A stretch of 11,569 nt of DNA from Bacteroidota bacterium (GTDB lineage Bacteria > Bacteroidota > Bacteroidia > Chitinophagales > Chitinophagaceae). Where the stretch lies: assembly GCA_023386395.1 (NCBI GenBank), contig JAEWJV010000056.1, positions 1 through 11,569 on the forward strand. Reading direction: 5' to 3'. Below, piece after piece: positions 1 through 7,131 of this stretch. The notes under the pieces were generated by a model. The model was not told where the DNA came from. It made no database searches and worked only from the letters and a program-made list of their open reading frames with translations. The first letter of the stretch is position 1. Every line of letters starts with the position of its first letter. Position numbers and translations under genes: made by a program.

Positions 1-177
1 GCCATGTTCAGGGGCGGTGCGCATTATGCAGATGCCATTACTTTCGGCGCTGAAAAAATAGATAAAAAACTTGTTGAAGAATTTGCTAAATCACGCGGTA
101 AAAAAATATTGCCTTATAGCAAAGAATCTGATTTAACAGAGTATTTAGAATTGTATAACGAGCTTGCGTCGAAGTAA
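1..177 (+). CDS. C-terminal end of a glycogen/starch synthase (GT5-like), 5' truncated
   Basis: The first 58 codons of the window are an open frame ending in TAA at 175-177; the start lies upstream of the window. The tail contains RGGAHYADAITFGAEKIDKK followed by GKKILPYSKESDLTEYLELY. This resembles the end of the short (about 270 residue) glycogen/starch synthase catalytic-domain proteins of Bacteroidota, where a helix with a 'YADA..G' core is followed by a 'PF/PY...D/E...YLE(L/F)Y' tail. Such proteins use the GT5 fold and would transfer glucose from a nucleotide sugar to an alpha-glucan in the cytoplasm. The family assignment rests on this tail and on the DUF4270 lipoprotein gene six bases downstream, an arrangement I know from many Bacteroidota genomes. 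Catalytic residues are not in view, so whether it is an active synthase cannot be judged. Confidence 0.65.
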   Translation, partial: AMFRGGAHYADAITFGAEKIDKKLVEEFAKSRGKKILPYSKESDLTEYLELYNELASK

Positions 178-183
178 AATTTC

Positions 184-1617
184 ATGAATTACCCTCATTT
201 ACGGCCCAGGTTTTTCCAGGGTGCTTTACTTTTTTTGATTGTTCTGTTTTCTTGTACCAAAATAATTACCACAGACATTGGTTCAGGTTTAATTCCGCCG
301 GTTGATGGGGTCATAACAAAGGATACTGTTATTGAAGTATCTACAAAAAATCTTGGCTTTGATACCATATCGGTTAGCATTTCAGACGATCATGTGCTGG
401 GTTATGTGAACGACCCCGTTTTTGGAAAAACCACTGCTTCTGCCAACTTCCAGGTAGCGCCGGAAACTTCCCCTTTTACACGCGGCATTAATAAAGATAG
501 TATCGTGGTAGATTCTGTGGTTTTATCTTTAAAATACAAAGGTGTTTGGGGCGATTCATTGCAGCCTTTAAGCCTTCGTGTGTACAGCATGGATCCCGAA
601 AATTTGTTTAACAGCAAGACTTCATATGCTAATACAAAAAAATTTATAAAAGGACAGGAGCTTACGGAATTTAACACCGCTAAATATGTAGATATCCGCA
701 GGCTTGATGATGTTGATACGATAAAAGGTGTGGCGGCTACTGAAATAACAACTAATCAGCTTCGCATCAGGTTAAATAAATCATTTGGTGAAAACATTCT
801 CAGGTTAGACAGCGCTACTTACTACACCGGCGATTCTGCATTTTATACCTATTTACGAGGCATTATGGTCGAGCCTGAAGCTACAGGACAGGCATTAATG
901 CGCATGAACCTTACAGACACTACTACGCGGCTTTCATTGTATTATCATAAACTTGGTGGTGGTGACACGCTGGTTAAAAGATTTTTGCCACAAGCTTTAA
1001 CTTCAGCCAGCTCCAATACGATTTTAAGAGATTACAGCGGCACTGAAATTCCTTCTTATGTAAACAGGCCAGACAGTAACCAGGATTTGGTATTTATGCA
1101 AACCAGCCCGGGCACACGCGCTTTTATTAATATTTCCAATGTAAAGGGAATGCCAAATGTAATTGTGCACCGCGCAGAAATATTGATGAACCAGGTGCCT
1201 TATGCATCTAACGATACACTACTTTCACCACCTAACCTTTTCCTCGCTGCATACAATAAAGATTCGGCACACCAGTTTATTATACCTTATGATGTTAGCG
1301 TATATAACGGGAGTATAAATAACCTTACACAGTTTGGCGTTTCTCCAAGATTAAAGAACGGCGTGTATAATTACAGCTTTGATATTACGAGGTATGTGCA
1401 AAACATAATAACAAAGAGCGATACGCTTTATAACCTGGTGTTAACTGCCCCATACAATCAATATATTTATTACGATAAAACTTTTCAATACGCGCTACCT
1501 ATTTCATCGCCTTCGCTTAATTATCCTGCCACAGGCCGGATCAGGTTGGGCGGTGGCAACAATAACAACAGCCAGTACAAAATGCGGTTACATATAGTGT
1601 ATTCATTGCCCGGATAA
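184..1617 (+). CDS. DUF4270 family lipoprotein
   Basis: This is a 477-residue protein of unknown biochemical function. It begins with a charged, then hydrophobic lipoprotein signal (residues about 10-23) ending in the lipobox LFSC, so Cys24 would be lipidated and the mature protein held at the membrane on the periplasmic or outer side. The mature start carries a GSGLIPPVD block followed by many short beta-strand-like stretches rich in D, S and T, for example SIVVDSVVLSLKYKG near residue 105 and LRIRLNKSFG near 190. This matches the DUF4270 family, which is common in Bacteroidota. The last residues (RLHIVYSLPG) form a terminal strand. The gene starts six bases after the glycogen/starch synthase stop and has no promoter of its own that I can see, so co-transcription is likely. 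No Shine-Dalgarno sequence precedes the ATG, which is normal in this phylum. Family recognition is good; function is unknown. Confidence 0.85.
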   Translation: MNYPHLRPRFFQGALLFLIVLFSCTKIITTDIGSGLIPPVDGVITKDTVIEVSTKNLGFDTISVSISDDHVLGYVNDPVFGKTTASANFQVAPETSPFTRGINKDSIVVDSVVLSLKYKGVWGDSLQPLSLRVYSMDPENLFNSKTSYANTKKFIKGQELTEFNTAKYVDIRRLDDVDTIKGVAATEITTNQLRIRLNKSFGENILRLDSATYYTGDSAFYTYLRGIMVEPEATGQALMRMNLTDTTTRLSLYYHKLGGGDTLVKRFLPQALTSASSNTILRDYSGTEIPSYVNRPDSNQDLVFMQTSPGTRAFINISNVKGMPNVIVHRAEILMNQVPYASNDTLLSPPNLFLAAYNKDSAHQFIIPYDVSVYNGSINNLTQFGVSPRLKNGVYNYSFDITRYVQNIITKSDTLYNLVLTAPYNQYIYYDKTFQYALPISSPSLNYPATGRIRLGGGNNNNSQYKMRLHIVYSLPG

Positions 1618-1634
1618 TTTTTCCTGCATAACAC

Positions 1635-1642
1635 TATATTTG
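1635..1642 (+). promoter_or_regulatory. Bacteroidota -7 promoter element for metK
   Basis: TATATTTG fits the Bacteroidota TAnnTTTG -7 consensus exactly. It lies 19 bases before the metK ATG, in the 44-base gap after the DUF4270 gene. No -33 TTTG at the usual distance of about 20 bases is visible; the nearest TTG (1606-1608) is 26 bases away. The element suggests that metK can be transcribed independently of the upstream genes. Confidence 0.5.
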
Positions 1643-1661
1643 CAACTCCTAAAAAAATTAT

Positions 1662-2912
1662 ATGCCTTATTTATTTACGTCCGAAAGTGTATCTGAAGGA
1701 CATCCTGATAAAATTGCAGACCAGATATCTGATGCTTTAATCGATAATTTTCTTGCGTTTGATGAGAACAGCAAAGTTGCCTGCGAAACGCTGGTAACAA
1801 CAGGCCAGGTTATCCTGGCTGGTGAAGTAAAATCGAAGGCATATCTTGATGTGCAGGATATAGCACGTAACGTTATTCGCAAAATTGGTTATACCAAAAG
1901 CGAGTATATGTTTGAAGCGCATTCCTGTGGTGTGCTTTCCGCTATTCACGAACAGTCGCCCGATATTAACCAGGGTGTTGACAGGGCCAGCAAAGAAGAC
2001 CAGGGCGCAGGTGACCAGGGCATGATGTTTGGCTACGCGATTAATGAAACGGAAGATTACATGCCGCTGGCATTAAATATTGCGCATAAGCTTTTGATTG
2101 AACTGGCTGAACTGCGCCGTGAAAACAAAGACATTACTTATTTAAGACCTGATGCAAAAAGCCAGGTTACCATGGAGTATTCTGATGCTAACAAACCTGT
2201 AAGGATTGATGCTATTGTAATATCAACCCAGCATGATGATTTTGACACAGAAGAAAATATGCTTAAGAAAATTAAGCAGGATATGCTTGATATTCTTATA
2301 CCAAGAATATTAAAGAAGAACCCTGAGTTTAAACCTTTATTTACAGATAGTATTACTTATCATGTTAACCCAACAGGTAAGTTCGTAATCGGCGGCCCGC
2401 ATGGCGATACAGGTTTGACAGGCAGAAAGATTATTGTTGATACTTATGGCGGTAAAGGCGCCCATGGCGGTGGTGCATTCAGTGGCAAAGACCCAAGCAA
2501 GGTTGATCGTTCTGCTGCTTATGCCACACGCCATATTGCAAAAAACCTTGTAGCGGCAGGTGTGTGCGATGAAGCGCTTGTACAGGTATCTTATGCCATA
2601 GGCGTTGCAAAACCAACGAGTATTAATGTAAAAACATTTGGCACATCAAAAGTTGGTTTAACCGATGGTGAAATAAGCAAAAAGGTAGAAGCCATTTTCG
2701 ATCTTCGCCCATACTTTATTGAACAGCGTTTAAAGCTGCGCAACCCCATTTACAGCGAAACAGCAGCTTATGGCCACATGGGCCGTAAAAATGAAGTAGT
2801 TGAAAAAACATTTACTTCTCCTGAAGGCAAAAAGGTTACCAGAACGGTTGAACTATTTACCTGGGAAAAGCTTGATTATGTTGATAAGATAAAAGAAGCT
2901 TTTGGCTTATAA
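1662..2912 (+). CDS. metK: S-adenosylmethionine synthetase (methionine adenosyltransferase)
   Basis: This cytoplasmic enzyme makes S-adenosylmethionine from methionine and ATP, releasing phosphate and pyrophosphate. The 416-residue protein shows the family signatures: [17 protein letters not shown] at residues 5-21, including the catalytic His14 and the metal/phosphate residues Asp16 and Lys17; the ATP-binding GAGDQG at 115-120; [20 protein letters not shown] at about 236-255; and the phosphate loop [19 protein letters not shown] at 269-287. It is longer than the E. coli enzyme (384 residues), as is usual for Bacteroidota homologues. The ATG puts the N-terminus where homologues begin. It has its own -7 element upstream and a strong hairpin terminator 20 bases after the stop, so it is probably a single-gene unit. 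No SAM riboswitch could fit in the 44-base upstream gap. Confidence 0.98.
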   Translation: MPYLFTSESVSEGHPDKIADQISDALIDNFLAFDENSKVACETLVTTGQVILAGEVKSKAYLDVQDIARNVIRKIGYTKSEYMFEAHSCGVLSAIHEQSPDINQGVDRASKEDQGAGDQGMMFGYAINETEDYMPLALNIAHKLLIELAELRRENKDITYLRPDAKSQVTMEYSDANKPVRIDAIVISTQHDDFDTEENMLKKIKQDMLDILIPRILKKNPEFKPLFTDSITYHVNPTGKFVIGGPHGDTGLTGRKIIVDTYGGKGAHGGGAFSGKDPSKVDRSAAYATRHIAKNLVAAGVCDEALVQVSYAIGVAKPTSINVKTFGTSKVGLTDGEISKKVEAIFDLRPYFIEQRLKLRNPIYSETAAYGHMGRKNEVVEKTFTSPEGKKVTRTVELFTWEKLDYVDKIKEAFGL

Positions 2913-2931
2913 TAATAATCAAATCATTCAT

Positions 2932-2967
2932 AAAAATGACGGTCTTCAAAACGCCGTCATTTTTTTT
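2932..2967. terminator. Hairpin terminator between convergent metK and GH13 genes
   Basis: AAAAATGACGG (2932-2942) and CCGTCATTTTT (2954-2964) form an 11-bp stem around an 11-base loop, and the T run continues to 2967. It reads as an intrinsic terminator for metK. On the - strand the A run becomes five Ts, so it may also serve the GH13 gene, whose stop lies 27 bases away. It is therefore probably bidirectional, stronger on the + strand. Confidence 0.85.
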
Positions 2968-2993
2968 ATATCATTTTTCAATTTCGTAAAAAA

Positions 2994-4865
2994 TCATTTC
3001 TTTAGTTTAAACACCAATGCCTGCAATGAATCAATAGTAATGGGAGAGGAGATTGCATGCGAAGTATTATCCAAAACATTCGTTGCACCTGTAAAGCCTG
3101 AAATACGTTCAGCATACTTTGAAAAATCAACTGCTTGCTGTTTGTCGCTTGTATTTAATACGATCATGATAGTTTGATTTTCATCATGCCTGAAGTAAAC
3201 ATACAGCCCGTCAACCGGTAAATATTGCATGAGCTTGCCGGTTTTTAAAGCGGAAGAATTTTTCCTGAAGTTTGCGAGCGTTTTTATTAATGATTGAACA
3301 GATAACTGATCTGCATTTAAGTTTTTTCCTGTAAAAGCATTTGCACTATCGCCATTCCATCCACCCGGAAAATCAAGCCGCACCCAGCCGTCAGGATTGG
3401 TAACACCTTTCATTAATACTTCATCGCCATAATACATTTGCGGAATGCCCCGGCAGGTGAGCAGCCATATAAAGCCCATCTTATCTTTTTGCAAATTTTC
3501 ATTCACCACAGAATACCAGCGGCTGAGGTCATGATTATCTAAAAAAATAACATTGCGTGTTGGGTCTTTGTATAAGAAATCGTTGCTTAAAGTGGTGTAG
3601 AGTTTATTTACGCCATCGGTCCATCCGAAAGCTTCATTCATTGCCGGCTGAATGCCATAAAACAAACACTGAAAATCTGTAATGCCCTGCAGGTTACTTT
3701 TAAAAGGTGTATTGATATTATTCTCTGCAAAGTAAGCTTCATTCGCGGTGCCATGCACCCAGGCTTCACCAAACATGGTTATATGCGGGTATTCATCCGT
3801 GAGTGCTTTATTACAGCGGTTCATAAACTCAAGGTCGTTATAGATATACGTATCAATGCGCCAGCCATCCACTCCGAACTCTTCTACCGAATAAATAGCA
3901 TGCTGAATTAAAAAATTTGCTACTAAAGGATTGGATTGGTTCAGGTCGGGCATTTGCTGCGTGAACCATCCGTCGCTTGATCTTTTCCTGTCAGTTTCCG
4001 CTGCATGCGGATCAAACAAAGGCTGCTCCCTGTAACTGGTTTGTGTGAATTGCGGCCATTGATGCAGCCAGTCTTTTGAAGGCATATCCTCCACAAAAAA
4101 ATTATACAGGCCAACATGATTATACACTGCATCCTGTATTAGTTTCATACCGCGTTTATGCAGTTCATCACTTAATTGCAGGTAAGCTTTTTCGCCGCCA
4201 ATGCGTGGTTCAATTTTATAATGATTGGTGAAAGCATAACCATGTTCAGTGCGGTTGGGCATATCATTTTCAATAACCGGCGTCATCCATAAAGAAGTAA
4301 CACCCATATCTTTTAAATAATCAAGGTGATTGATAACACCCTGTAAGTCGCCACCATGCCGCAGGAAAATAGAATCGCGGTTGAGCGACTGATCTTTCAT
4401 GCCTGCAATGCGGTCGTTCGTGGTATCGCCATTGCTGAAACGGTCGGGCATTAAAAGATAAATAAAGTCGGATGAAGTAACGCCCTGTGCAAAAGCAGTG
4501 CCGTTGCCCTGGCGCCTTTCTTTCAATTCATAATTAATACTCACCTTTCGCTTGCCTTCTCCAAAACTAAAAGTGCGTTTGCCCGGCTTTGCATCTTTAT
4601 CAATTACAAGATCAAAAAAAATATAGTTTGGATTTTCAACCCTCTCCATCTTTTTCAGGGTAATGCCATCTGCCAGTTGCATGCCGGCTTCCGTCATTTT
4701 AATCACGGGAATATTGGCTGCAATATTGGGCGAATGAACCATTAACTGCAATTCAGGATTCTTCATGCCTGCCCACCAGTGCGTGGGATAAACATCAATT
4801 GTTTGTGCTGATAATGATAAACAGTAAACAATGCAAATAAGGAATGGTGTAAATAATTTATACAT
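2994..4865 (-). CDS. Secreted GH13 alpha-glucan hydrolase (neopullulanase/cyclomaltodextrinase, SusA-like)
   Basis: This 623-residue glycoside hydrolase family 13 enzyme is predicted to cut alpha-1,4 bonds of maltodextrins, pullulan or cyclodextrins in the periplasm. A signal peptide (residues 1-20, ending LSA) is followed by an N-terminal beta domain with WWAGMKNPELQLMV, typical of the cyclomaltodextrinase/SusA N-domain. The TIM barrel begins near residue 133 (DFIYLLMPDRFSNGD). All four GH13 regions are present: DAVYNH (245-250), GWRIDTYIY (334-342) with nucleophile Asp338, FGEAW (365-369) with acid/base Glu367, and FLDNHD (441-446) with Asp446. A C-terminal beta domain (from about 545) ends the protein. 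Length and architecture match Bacteroides SusA (about 617 residues). It lies 35 bases downstream of the symporter gene and is probably co-transcribed with it. Exact substrate preference cannot be read from the sequence. Confidence 0.92.
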   Translation of the reverse strand: MYKLFTPFLICIVYCLSLSAQTIDVYPTHWWAGMKNPELQLMVHSPNIAANIPVIKMTEAGMQLADGITLKKMERVENPNYIFFDLVIDKDAKPGKRTFSFGEGKRKVSINYELKERRQGNGTAFAQGVTSSDFIYLLMPDRFSNGDTTNDRIAGMKDQSLNRDSIFLRHGGDLQGVINHLDYLKDMGVTSLWMTPVIENDMPNRTEHGYAFTNHYKIEPRIGGEKAYLQLSDELHKRGMKLIQDAVYNHVGLYNFFVEDMPSKDWLHQWPQFTQTSYREQPLFDPHAAETDRKRSSDGWFTQQMPDLNQSNPLVANFLIQHAIYSVEEFGVDGWRIDTYIYNDLEFMNRCNKALTDEYPHITMFGEAWVHGTANEAYFAENNINTPFKSNLQGITDFQCLFYGIQPAMNEAFGWTDGVNKLYTTLSNDFLYKDPTRNVIFLDNHDLSRWYSVVNENLQKDKMGFIWLLTCRGIPQMYYGDEVLMKGVTNPDGWVRLDFPGGWNGDSANAFTGKNLNADQLSVQSLIKTLANFRKNSSALKTGKLMQYLPVDGLYVYFRHDENQTIMIVLNTSDKQQAVDFSKYAERISGFTGATNVLDNTSHAISSPITIDSLQALVFKLKK

Positions 4866-4900
4866 AACAAGAATTAAAAAATATAGGTAGTCAATATCTG

Positions 4901-6292
4901 TTATACGGGCCGGTCATCTGCTGTTTCATACATAGCAGCATCACCAGCTAAATCATATTTATTTTCATGAATTAAACTATAACAAAGAATGGCTGCGAGC
5001 ACCATAAGCGCTCCGCCGATTTGCACGGCAAGCATCCTGTCGTTATTTAAGAAATGTTCCATTATCCAGCCAAAAAAGAGGGAAGCAATTATTTCGGGCA
5101 ATACAATAAAGAAATTAAAGATGCCCATGTAAACGCCGATCTTATCTTCGGGTAAAGCACCGGCCAGCATGGCGTATGGCATGGAAAGAATACTGCTCCA
5201 GGCAATGCCAACGCCTGTCATACAAAAATATAATTCATAGGGCTGCGTTACAAACCGCACAGAGATCAAACCAACCGCGCCACACAGCAAACACAATGTA
5301 TGCGTGGTTTTCCGGCCAAGTCTTTTGGCAATGACCGGTATGAGCAAGGCGAATAAAAAAGATATGATACTGTAATAAGATAAGGTTAAGCCGCCATATT
5401 CTATGCCCTTTGCATAAAGCGGATCAGTAGTACCTGTTGCATGAAAAATATTTCTTGCAACAGCCGTGTTATAATAAAACCACATTAAGAATAATCCCGG
5501 CCATGTAAAGAATTGCACCAGTGCAAGCCGCTTCATTTTTGGGGGCATATTTTTAATGGCATGTGTAATTTCTGTAATACCATGACTGATACCCTTTTTA
5601 TTTTCTTCTATTTTTTTATCTGCCGTAGTAACTACAGGCGGATATTCTTTTGATGTAAAAATGGTGTATAAAACGGCTATGAAAAATATAGCCGCGCCTG
5701 CATAAAAAGCCAATTCAACAGTTGGTGGAATTCCTCCGTTTGATGAAATACCCGGCACATTAAACACGTGCGACATAAGCCAGGGTAATGCCGATGCAAT
5801 GCTTCCGCCCAGCCCAATTAAAAAGCTCTGCATGGCAAAGCCTTGCGTACGCTGGCTTTCAGGCAGTTTGTCTGCAACAAAAACCCTGAAAGGTTCCATG
5901 GCAATATTGCCGGATGTATCTAATATCCATAACAAGCCGGCAGCCATCCATAACGAGCCGCTGTTGGGCATAAGAAATAAACAGATAGCGCTTAATAAAG
6001 CCCCAACAAAAAAATAAGGCCTCCTGCGGCCCCAGCGCGGATGCCAGGTCCTGTCGCTCATATAACCGATAATGGGCTGTACGATTAAGCCTGTAAGCGG
6101 TGCTGCCAGGAATAACAGTGGTATTTGTTCCGGTGATGCCTTCAGGTACTCATAAATAGGGCCCATGTTGGCACGCTGAAGATCCCACCCGAACTGTATT
6201 CCAAAAAAACCAAAACTCATATTGAATATCTGCGTAAAACTTAATCTTGGCTTTGATGCGAAAGCGGGAGCAGAGGAAGCAGTTAATGCCAT
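4901..6292 (-). CDS. MFS sugar symporter (GPH/SLC45-type, probable maltose/maltodextrin transporter)
   Basis: This 463-residue inner-membrane protein has about twelve hydrophobic segments. The N-terminal half carries FGWDLQRANMGPIYEYL (34-50), VQPIIGYMSDR (71-81) and the basic loop RWGRRRP (86-92), the motif-A-like signature shared with plant sucrose carriers and SLC45 transporters. A second, weaker motif, KRLGRKTTH, sits at about 323-331 in the C-terminal half. A hydrophilic loop (about 215-250, KKIEENKKG) separates the halves. Such carriers usually import disaccharides with protons. Being the first gene of a pair with a secreted GH13 enzyme, it most likely imports maltose or short maltodextrins. 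The ATG at 6292 gives a short polar N-terminus before the first helix. A CATCTTTG at 6317-6310 (- strand) resembles a -7 element 17 bases upstream. The substrate is inferred from context only. Confidence 0.88.
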   Translation of the reverse strand: MALTASSAPAFASKPRLSFTQIFNMSFGFFGIQFGWDLQRANMGPIYEYLKASPEQIPLLFLAAPLTGLIVQPIIGYMSDRTWHPRWGRRRPYFFVGALLSAICLFLMPNSGSLWMAAGLLWILDTSGNIAMEPFRVFVADKLPESQRTQGFAMQSFLIGLGGSIASALPWLMSHVFNVPGISSNGGIPPTVELAFYAGAAIFFIAVLYTIFTSKEYPPVVTTADKKIEENKKGISHGITEITHAIKNMPPKMKRLALVQFFTWPGLFLMWFYYNTAVARNIFHATGTTDPLYAKGIEYGGLTLSYYSIISFLFALLIPVIAKRLGRKTTHTLCLLCGAVGLISVRFVTQPYELYFCMTGVGIAWSSILSMPYAMLAGALPEDKIGVYMGIFNFFIVLPEIIASLFFGWIMEHFLNNDRMLAVQIGGALMVLAAILCYSLIHENKYDLAGDAAMYETADDRPV

Positions 6293-6309
6293 GGCAATCG
6301 TTTATGCAA

Positions 6310-6317
6310 CAAAGATG
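6310..6317 (-). promoter_or_regulatory. Possible -7 element for the symporter-GH13 unit
   Basis: On the - strand this reads CATCTTTG, one mismatch from TAnnTTTG, ending 17 bases before the symporter start codon. No clear -33 TTTG is seen upstream. Position fits, but the match is imperfect, so the call is tentative. Confidence 0.3.
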
Positions 6318-6406
6318 TGTGAAAAATACACGTAACGGGTTTTTACGATGGATTATTTTTAACGATAAATGAACCCGGTTGCATAAGAGGTGAGTTAACC
6401 ATATTG

Positions 6407-6414
6407 TACCTTTG
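6407..6414 (+). promoter_or_regulatory. Bacteroidota -7 promoter element before the mini-ORF
   Basis: TACCTTTG fits TAnnTTTG exactly. Seven bases separate it from the ATG at 6422, so transcription would start at or very near that ATG. A TTG at 6379-6381 is the nearest -33 candidate but is 25 bases away, longer than usual. The element points away from the symporter gene and could drive the mini-ORF and possibly the tRNA behind it. Confidence 0.5.
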
Positions 6415-6421
6415 CAGCACA

Positions 6422-6493
6422 ATGAAAATATTAAAGCATATAACCCGCTGGTTCAGGAATTTTTTCTTCCCCAAAAAGAAATGTTGCCAGTAG
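6422..6493 (+). CDS. Putative 23-aa basic Cys-Cys micropeptide
   Basis: This is an ATG-to-TAG frame of 23 codons, too short for ordinary gene finders. The peptide begins MKILKHITRWF, continues with a run of aromatic residues (RNFFFP), and ends with KKKCCQ. It is strongly basic with an amphipathic or membrane-interacting look, and has a Cys pair near the C-terminus. Its ATG lies seven bases after a perfect -7 element, which would give a leaderless or nearly leaderless message, and there is no Shine-Dalgarno sequence. The tRNA-Leu gene begins 48 bases after its stop. I do not recognise a named family. It could be a real micropeptide, or a chance frame in the 5' part of a tRNA precursor; it contains a single Leu codon, so it does not look like a Leu attenuator. 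Confidence 0.4.
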   Translation: MKILKHITRWFRNFFFPKKKCCQ

Positions 6494-6495
6494 TG

Positions 6496-6527
6496 TTTGG
6501 CTGGTTTGATTTCAGGATGTAACATTG
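6496..6527 (+). promoter_or_regulatory. Probable promoter of tRNA-Leu
   Basis: TTTG at 6496-6499 and TAACATTG at 6520-6527 are separated by 20 bases, the normal spacing between the Bacteroidota -33 and -7 elements. The -7 element has one mismatch (A for T) to TAnnTTTG. The tRNA starts 14 bases after it. Confidence 0.45.
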
Positions 6528-6541
6528 CACTCCTTTTCAAA

Positions 6542-6625
6542 GCCCGGATGGCGGAATTGGTAGACGCGTCAGACTCAAAATCTGGTATCTTCACGGATGT
6601 GCAGGTTCGATTCCTGTTCCGGGCA
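6542..6625 (+). tRNA. tRNA-Leu (anticodon CAA)
   Basis: This is an 84-base class II tRNA. The acceptor stem GCCCGGA (6542-6548) pairs fully with TCCGGGC (6618-6624), followed by discriminator A6625; CCA is not encoded. The D arm contains GGTAGAC. The anticodon stem TCAGA/TCTGG (6569-6573 and 6581-6585) encloses the loop CTCAAAA with anticodon CAA at 6576-6578, which reads UUG. The long variable arm (about 6586-6600) and the TTCGATT T-loop complete a Leu tRNA. It has a probable promoter upstream and a terminator 18 bases downstream. Confidence 0.97.
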
Positions 6626-6643
6626 CTTGATTATCAATGGTGT

Positions 6644-6671
6644 AAAAAAGGTCGCTAAAGCGACCTTTTTT
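6644..6671 (+). terminator. Intrinsic terminator after tRNA-Leu
   Basis: AGGTCGC (6649-6655) and GCGACCT (6660-6666) form a perfect stem with the 4-base loop TAAA. It is flanked by an A run (6644-6649) and a T run (6666-6671), so the stem can extend to 12 bp. It ends tRNA transcription and could also work on the opposite strand. Confidence 0.9.
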
Positions 6672-7013
6672 AATTGCCAGGAAATAACTGATTAATTAAA
6701 ACGGTAATCTTGTCAGCAGATGTAAAGAACCTAATGAATCTAAAATTACGATTGCTCATAATTGTTGAATATAATTTTCAATCTTTTTAGTACATCTCCT
6801 TTTTTTACGGAAAACTGAAATAAATTGCAATAACATCAGCTGTTCTTTTCCATAATCTTTTTTAAGCTGGCTAAAGTTCTGCATGGCTAATGTAATCGCC
6901 ACCCGATTGCAGCAATACCAGGTCAGTTTTAATATCTGCCGTCAATTTCGCAGCATATAAGGAAGAATTTTCTGATACCGTTGAAAATCTACGGGAGGAA
7001 TTATTGTTTTCAT
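6670..7013 (-). pseudogene. Decayed universal stress protein (UspA-family) gene remnant
   Basis: On the - strand an ATG at 7013 opens MKTIIPPVDF, the typical start of Bacteroidota universal stress proteins. The frame then shifts near 6982-6987. In the next frame STVSENSSLYAAKLTADIK and TDLVLLQ continue the family pattern (helix 1 and strand 2) until a TAG at 6871-6873. Further fragments in other frames resemble later parts of the fold: SQLKKDYGKEQ, FSVKKGDVLKR (compare the 'V..GDV...L' of these proteins), and near 6690-6750 FIRFF followed by a run ending in a TAA at 6672-6670. An intact Bacteroidota protein of this type usually has about 270-290 residues in two repeats; less than 345 bases remain, so there is internal or distal deletion plus several frameshifts. 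The 5' third is a confident match, the 3' third is tentative. Intact USPs are cytoplasmic nucleotide-binding stress proteins; this copy cannot make one. Confidence 0.65.
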
Positions 7014-7116
7014 ATAGATTTTTATAGCATGAAATTAGCCTGGCGAAAAGCTGTTTGACTGATGCGGATCAGGTGGAATGATGACTTTGATTATGAATGC
7101 AGTTCGGCCCTGATTT
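7014..7116. other. Intergenic stretch with no recognisable content
   Basis: Between the start of the decayed stress-protein gene and the promoter of the next locus I see no convincing open frame, repeat or hairpin. Together with the pseudogene it makes up the stretch 6672-7131, which has no intact gene. Confidence 0.5.
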
Positions 7117-7124
7117 TAACTTTG
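7117..7124 (+). promoter_or_regulatory. Bacteroidota -7 promoter element of the metal efflux locus
   Basis: TAACTTTG fits TAnnTTTG exactly and ends seven bases before the TTG start codon of the 129-residue protein. A TTTG at 7086-7089 is 27 bases upstream, too far for a standard -33 element. The locus is probably transcribed from here, with a very short or absent 5' leader. Confidence 0.5.
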
Positions 7125-7131
7125 TAAAACG

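Noticed and set aside
1618..1661. Possible SAM riboswitch before metK
   Set aside because: Only 44 bases separate the DUF4270 stop from metK, too short for any known SAM riboswitch class with an expression platform, and no paired-element pattern is visible.
2902..3177. A 91-codon + strand frame after metK
   Set aside because: It begins inside the metK end, runs through the terminator hairpin and then lies antisense to the conserved C-terminal domain of the GH13 enzyme; its sequence is low-complexity (N, F and I runs) with no family resemblance.
6150..6422. A 90-codon - strand frame upstream of the symporter
   Set aside because: It overlaps the N-terminal coding part of the symporter in another frame and is rich in Cys and His with no recognisable domain.
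6422..6493. Leucine attenuator peptide for the downstream tRNA
   Set aside because: The mini-ORF has a single Leu codon and no terminator/antiterminator pair follows before the tRNA, so an attenuation role by Leu codons is not supported.
6343..6594. An 83-codon - strand frame over the tRNA-Leu region
   Set aside because: It covers the anticodon half of a well-formed tRNA and the mini-ORF promoter, and shows no protein-like pattern; it is a chance frame.
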